This document shows, piece by piece, positions 63,817-64,000 of a DNA stretch of 64,000 bases. The position numbers and the translations under genes are program-made. Position 1 is the first letter of the stretch; each line of letters opens with the position of its first letter. Source of the DNA: Candidatus Woesearchaeota archaeon (GTDB lineage Archaea; Nanobdellota; Nanobdellia; Woesearchaeales; UBA12501). The notes beneath the pieces were generated by a model. The model had not been told where the DNA came from. It saw nothing but the letters and a program-made list of their open reading frames with translations, and made no database searches. The stretch lies in the NCBI GenBank assembly GCA_030651375.1, contig JAUSFM010000016.1, positions 124,001 to 188,000 of the forward strand. The letters are read 5' to 3'.

Positions 63817-64000
63817 ATGGTACGAAGAACAGGCCCAACAAATGTGCATCTGCAGGAGCTCATCAAGACGCTCAAAAAAGCAGCGTTGGATAGTGAAACG
63901 CCTCTGTGGAAGCGCCTTGCCGACGAACTTGAAGCACCGTCACGGCGTCGGCGCATGGTAAACCTGTACAAGATTAGCAAGTACGCTCAAGATAATGAAA
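63817..64000 (+). CDS. rpl18e: Ribosomal protein eL18, 5' part
   Basis: The first 61 residues are visible and the frame is open at the window end. MVRRTGPTNVHLQELIKTLK, then LWKRLADELEAPSRRRRMVN and LYKISKYA, match archaeal L18e, a large-subunit protein. In archaea it usually precedes L13 and S9, which would lie beyond the window. The TATA box just upstream supports the start. Confidence 0.9.
   Translation, partial: MVRRTGPTNVHLQELIKTLKKAALDSETPLWKRLADELEAPSRRRRMVNLYKISKYAQDNE

Overview
The window comes from an archaeon. It encodes a family B DNA polymerase with its PCNA clamp, RNA polymerase subunit D inside an archaeal S13-S4-S11-rpoD cluster, Sec61 beta, NAC alpha, an archaeal-type RNase P RNA, an archaeal RNase J, a presenilin-like protease, lipoproteins and a very large surface protein. 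The upstream DNA agrees: many start codons lie about 26 bases after the centre of a TATA box (TTTAAA or TTATATA type), so many mRNAs should be leaderless. Genes inside operons instead carry GGTGA or GGAGG Shine-Dalgarno sites. The mixture of archaeal core genes with DNA gyrase A, ScpB, NrdR and several toxin-antitoxin pairs, plus many tiny membrane and zinc-ribbon proteins, suggests a DPANN-type lineage (Woesearchaeota or Pacearchaeota-like). That placement is inference and cannot be proven from this window.

Layout. Positions 1-530 hold a toxin-antitoxin pair. Positions 631-6513 form a minus-strand nucleotide-sugar block (UDP-glucose dehydrogenase, phosphohexomutase, HAD phosphatase, HD protein, GHMP kinase, nucleotidyltransferase). 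A lone 5S rRNA follows. Positions 6.8-10.7 kb carry small lineage-specific genes and a second toxin-antitoxin pair. Positions 11-23.6 kb hold a short NFACT/Rqc2 protein, a HerA-like ATPase, a lipoprotein and membrane-protein block, a COG1325 RNA-binding protein, the presenilin-like protease and a 1224-residue surface protein. Positions 23.7-29.3 kb have tRNA-Trp, a long ParA-like ATPase and a B12/ribonucleotide reductase group. Positions 30-39 kb have an Lhr helicase with its phosphoesterase, a set of small beta-rich proteins, an ABC exporter and an AEC transporter. PCNA and PolB follow, then a third toxin-antitoxin pair, RNase J and tRNA-Leu(CAA). Positions 45.8-49.6 kb hold three related coiled-coil genes and a lamin-tail protein. 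Positions 49.6-60.2 kb hold ScpB, GyrA, a THUMP methyltransferase, RNase P RNA, Sec61 beta, NAC, a MinD-like ATPase with two helical partners, and tRNA-His. A RelBE-like pair and the ribosomal/RNA polymerase operon, with an intron-containing tRNA-Leu(GAG) before eL18, close the window.

The most unusual signal is not a gene. A family of composite palindromic elements is scattered through the intergenic regions (10.7, 23.6, 45.5, 47.4 and 63.7 kb). Two copies align over about 280 bp. Hairpin stems differ between copies by compensating changes while loop and flank are kept. Three copies lie immediately downstream of tRNA genes, and two of those are bounded by a second, degenerate copy of the tRNA 3' end, which looks like an integration footprint. 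Other points worth following are a B12-dependent ribonucleotide reductase that lacks three normally conserved active-site residues, a strongly base-paired 170-nt region that may be an unknown RNA, a hairpin that fills the leader of the ribosomal operon, and a tRNA intron at an unusual site.
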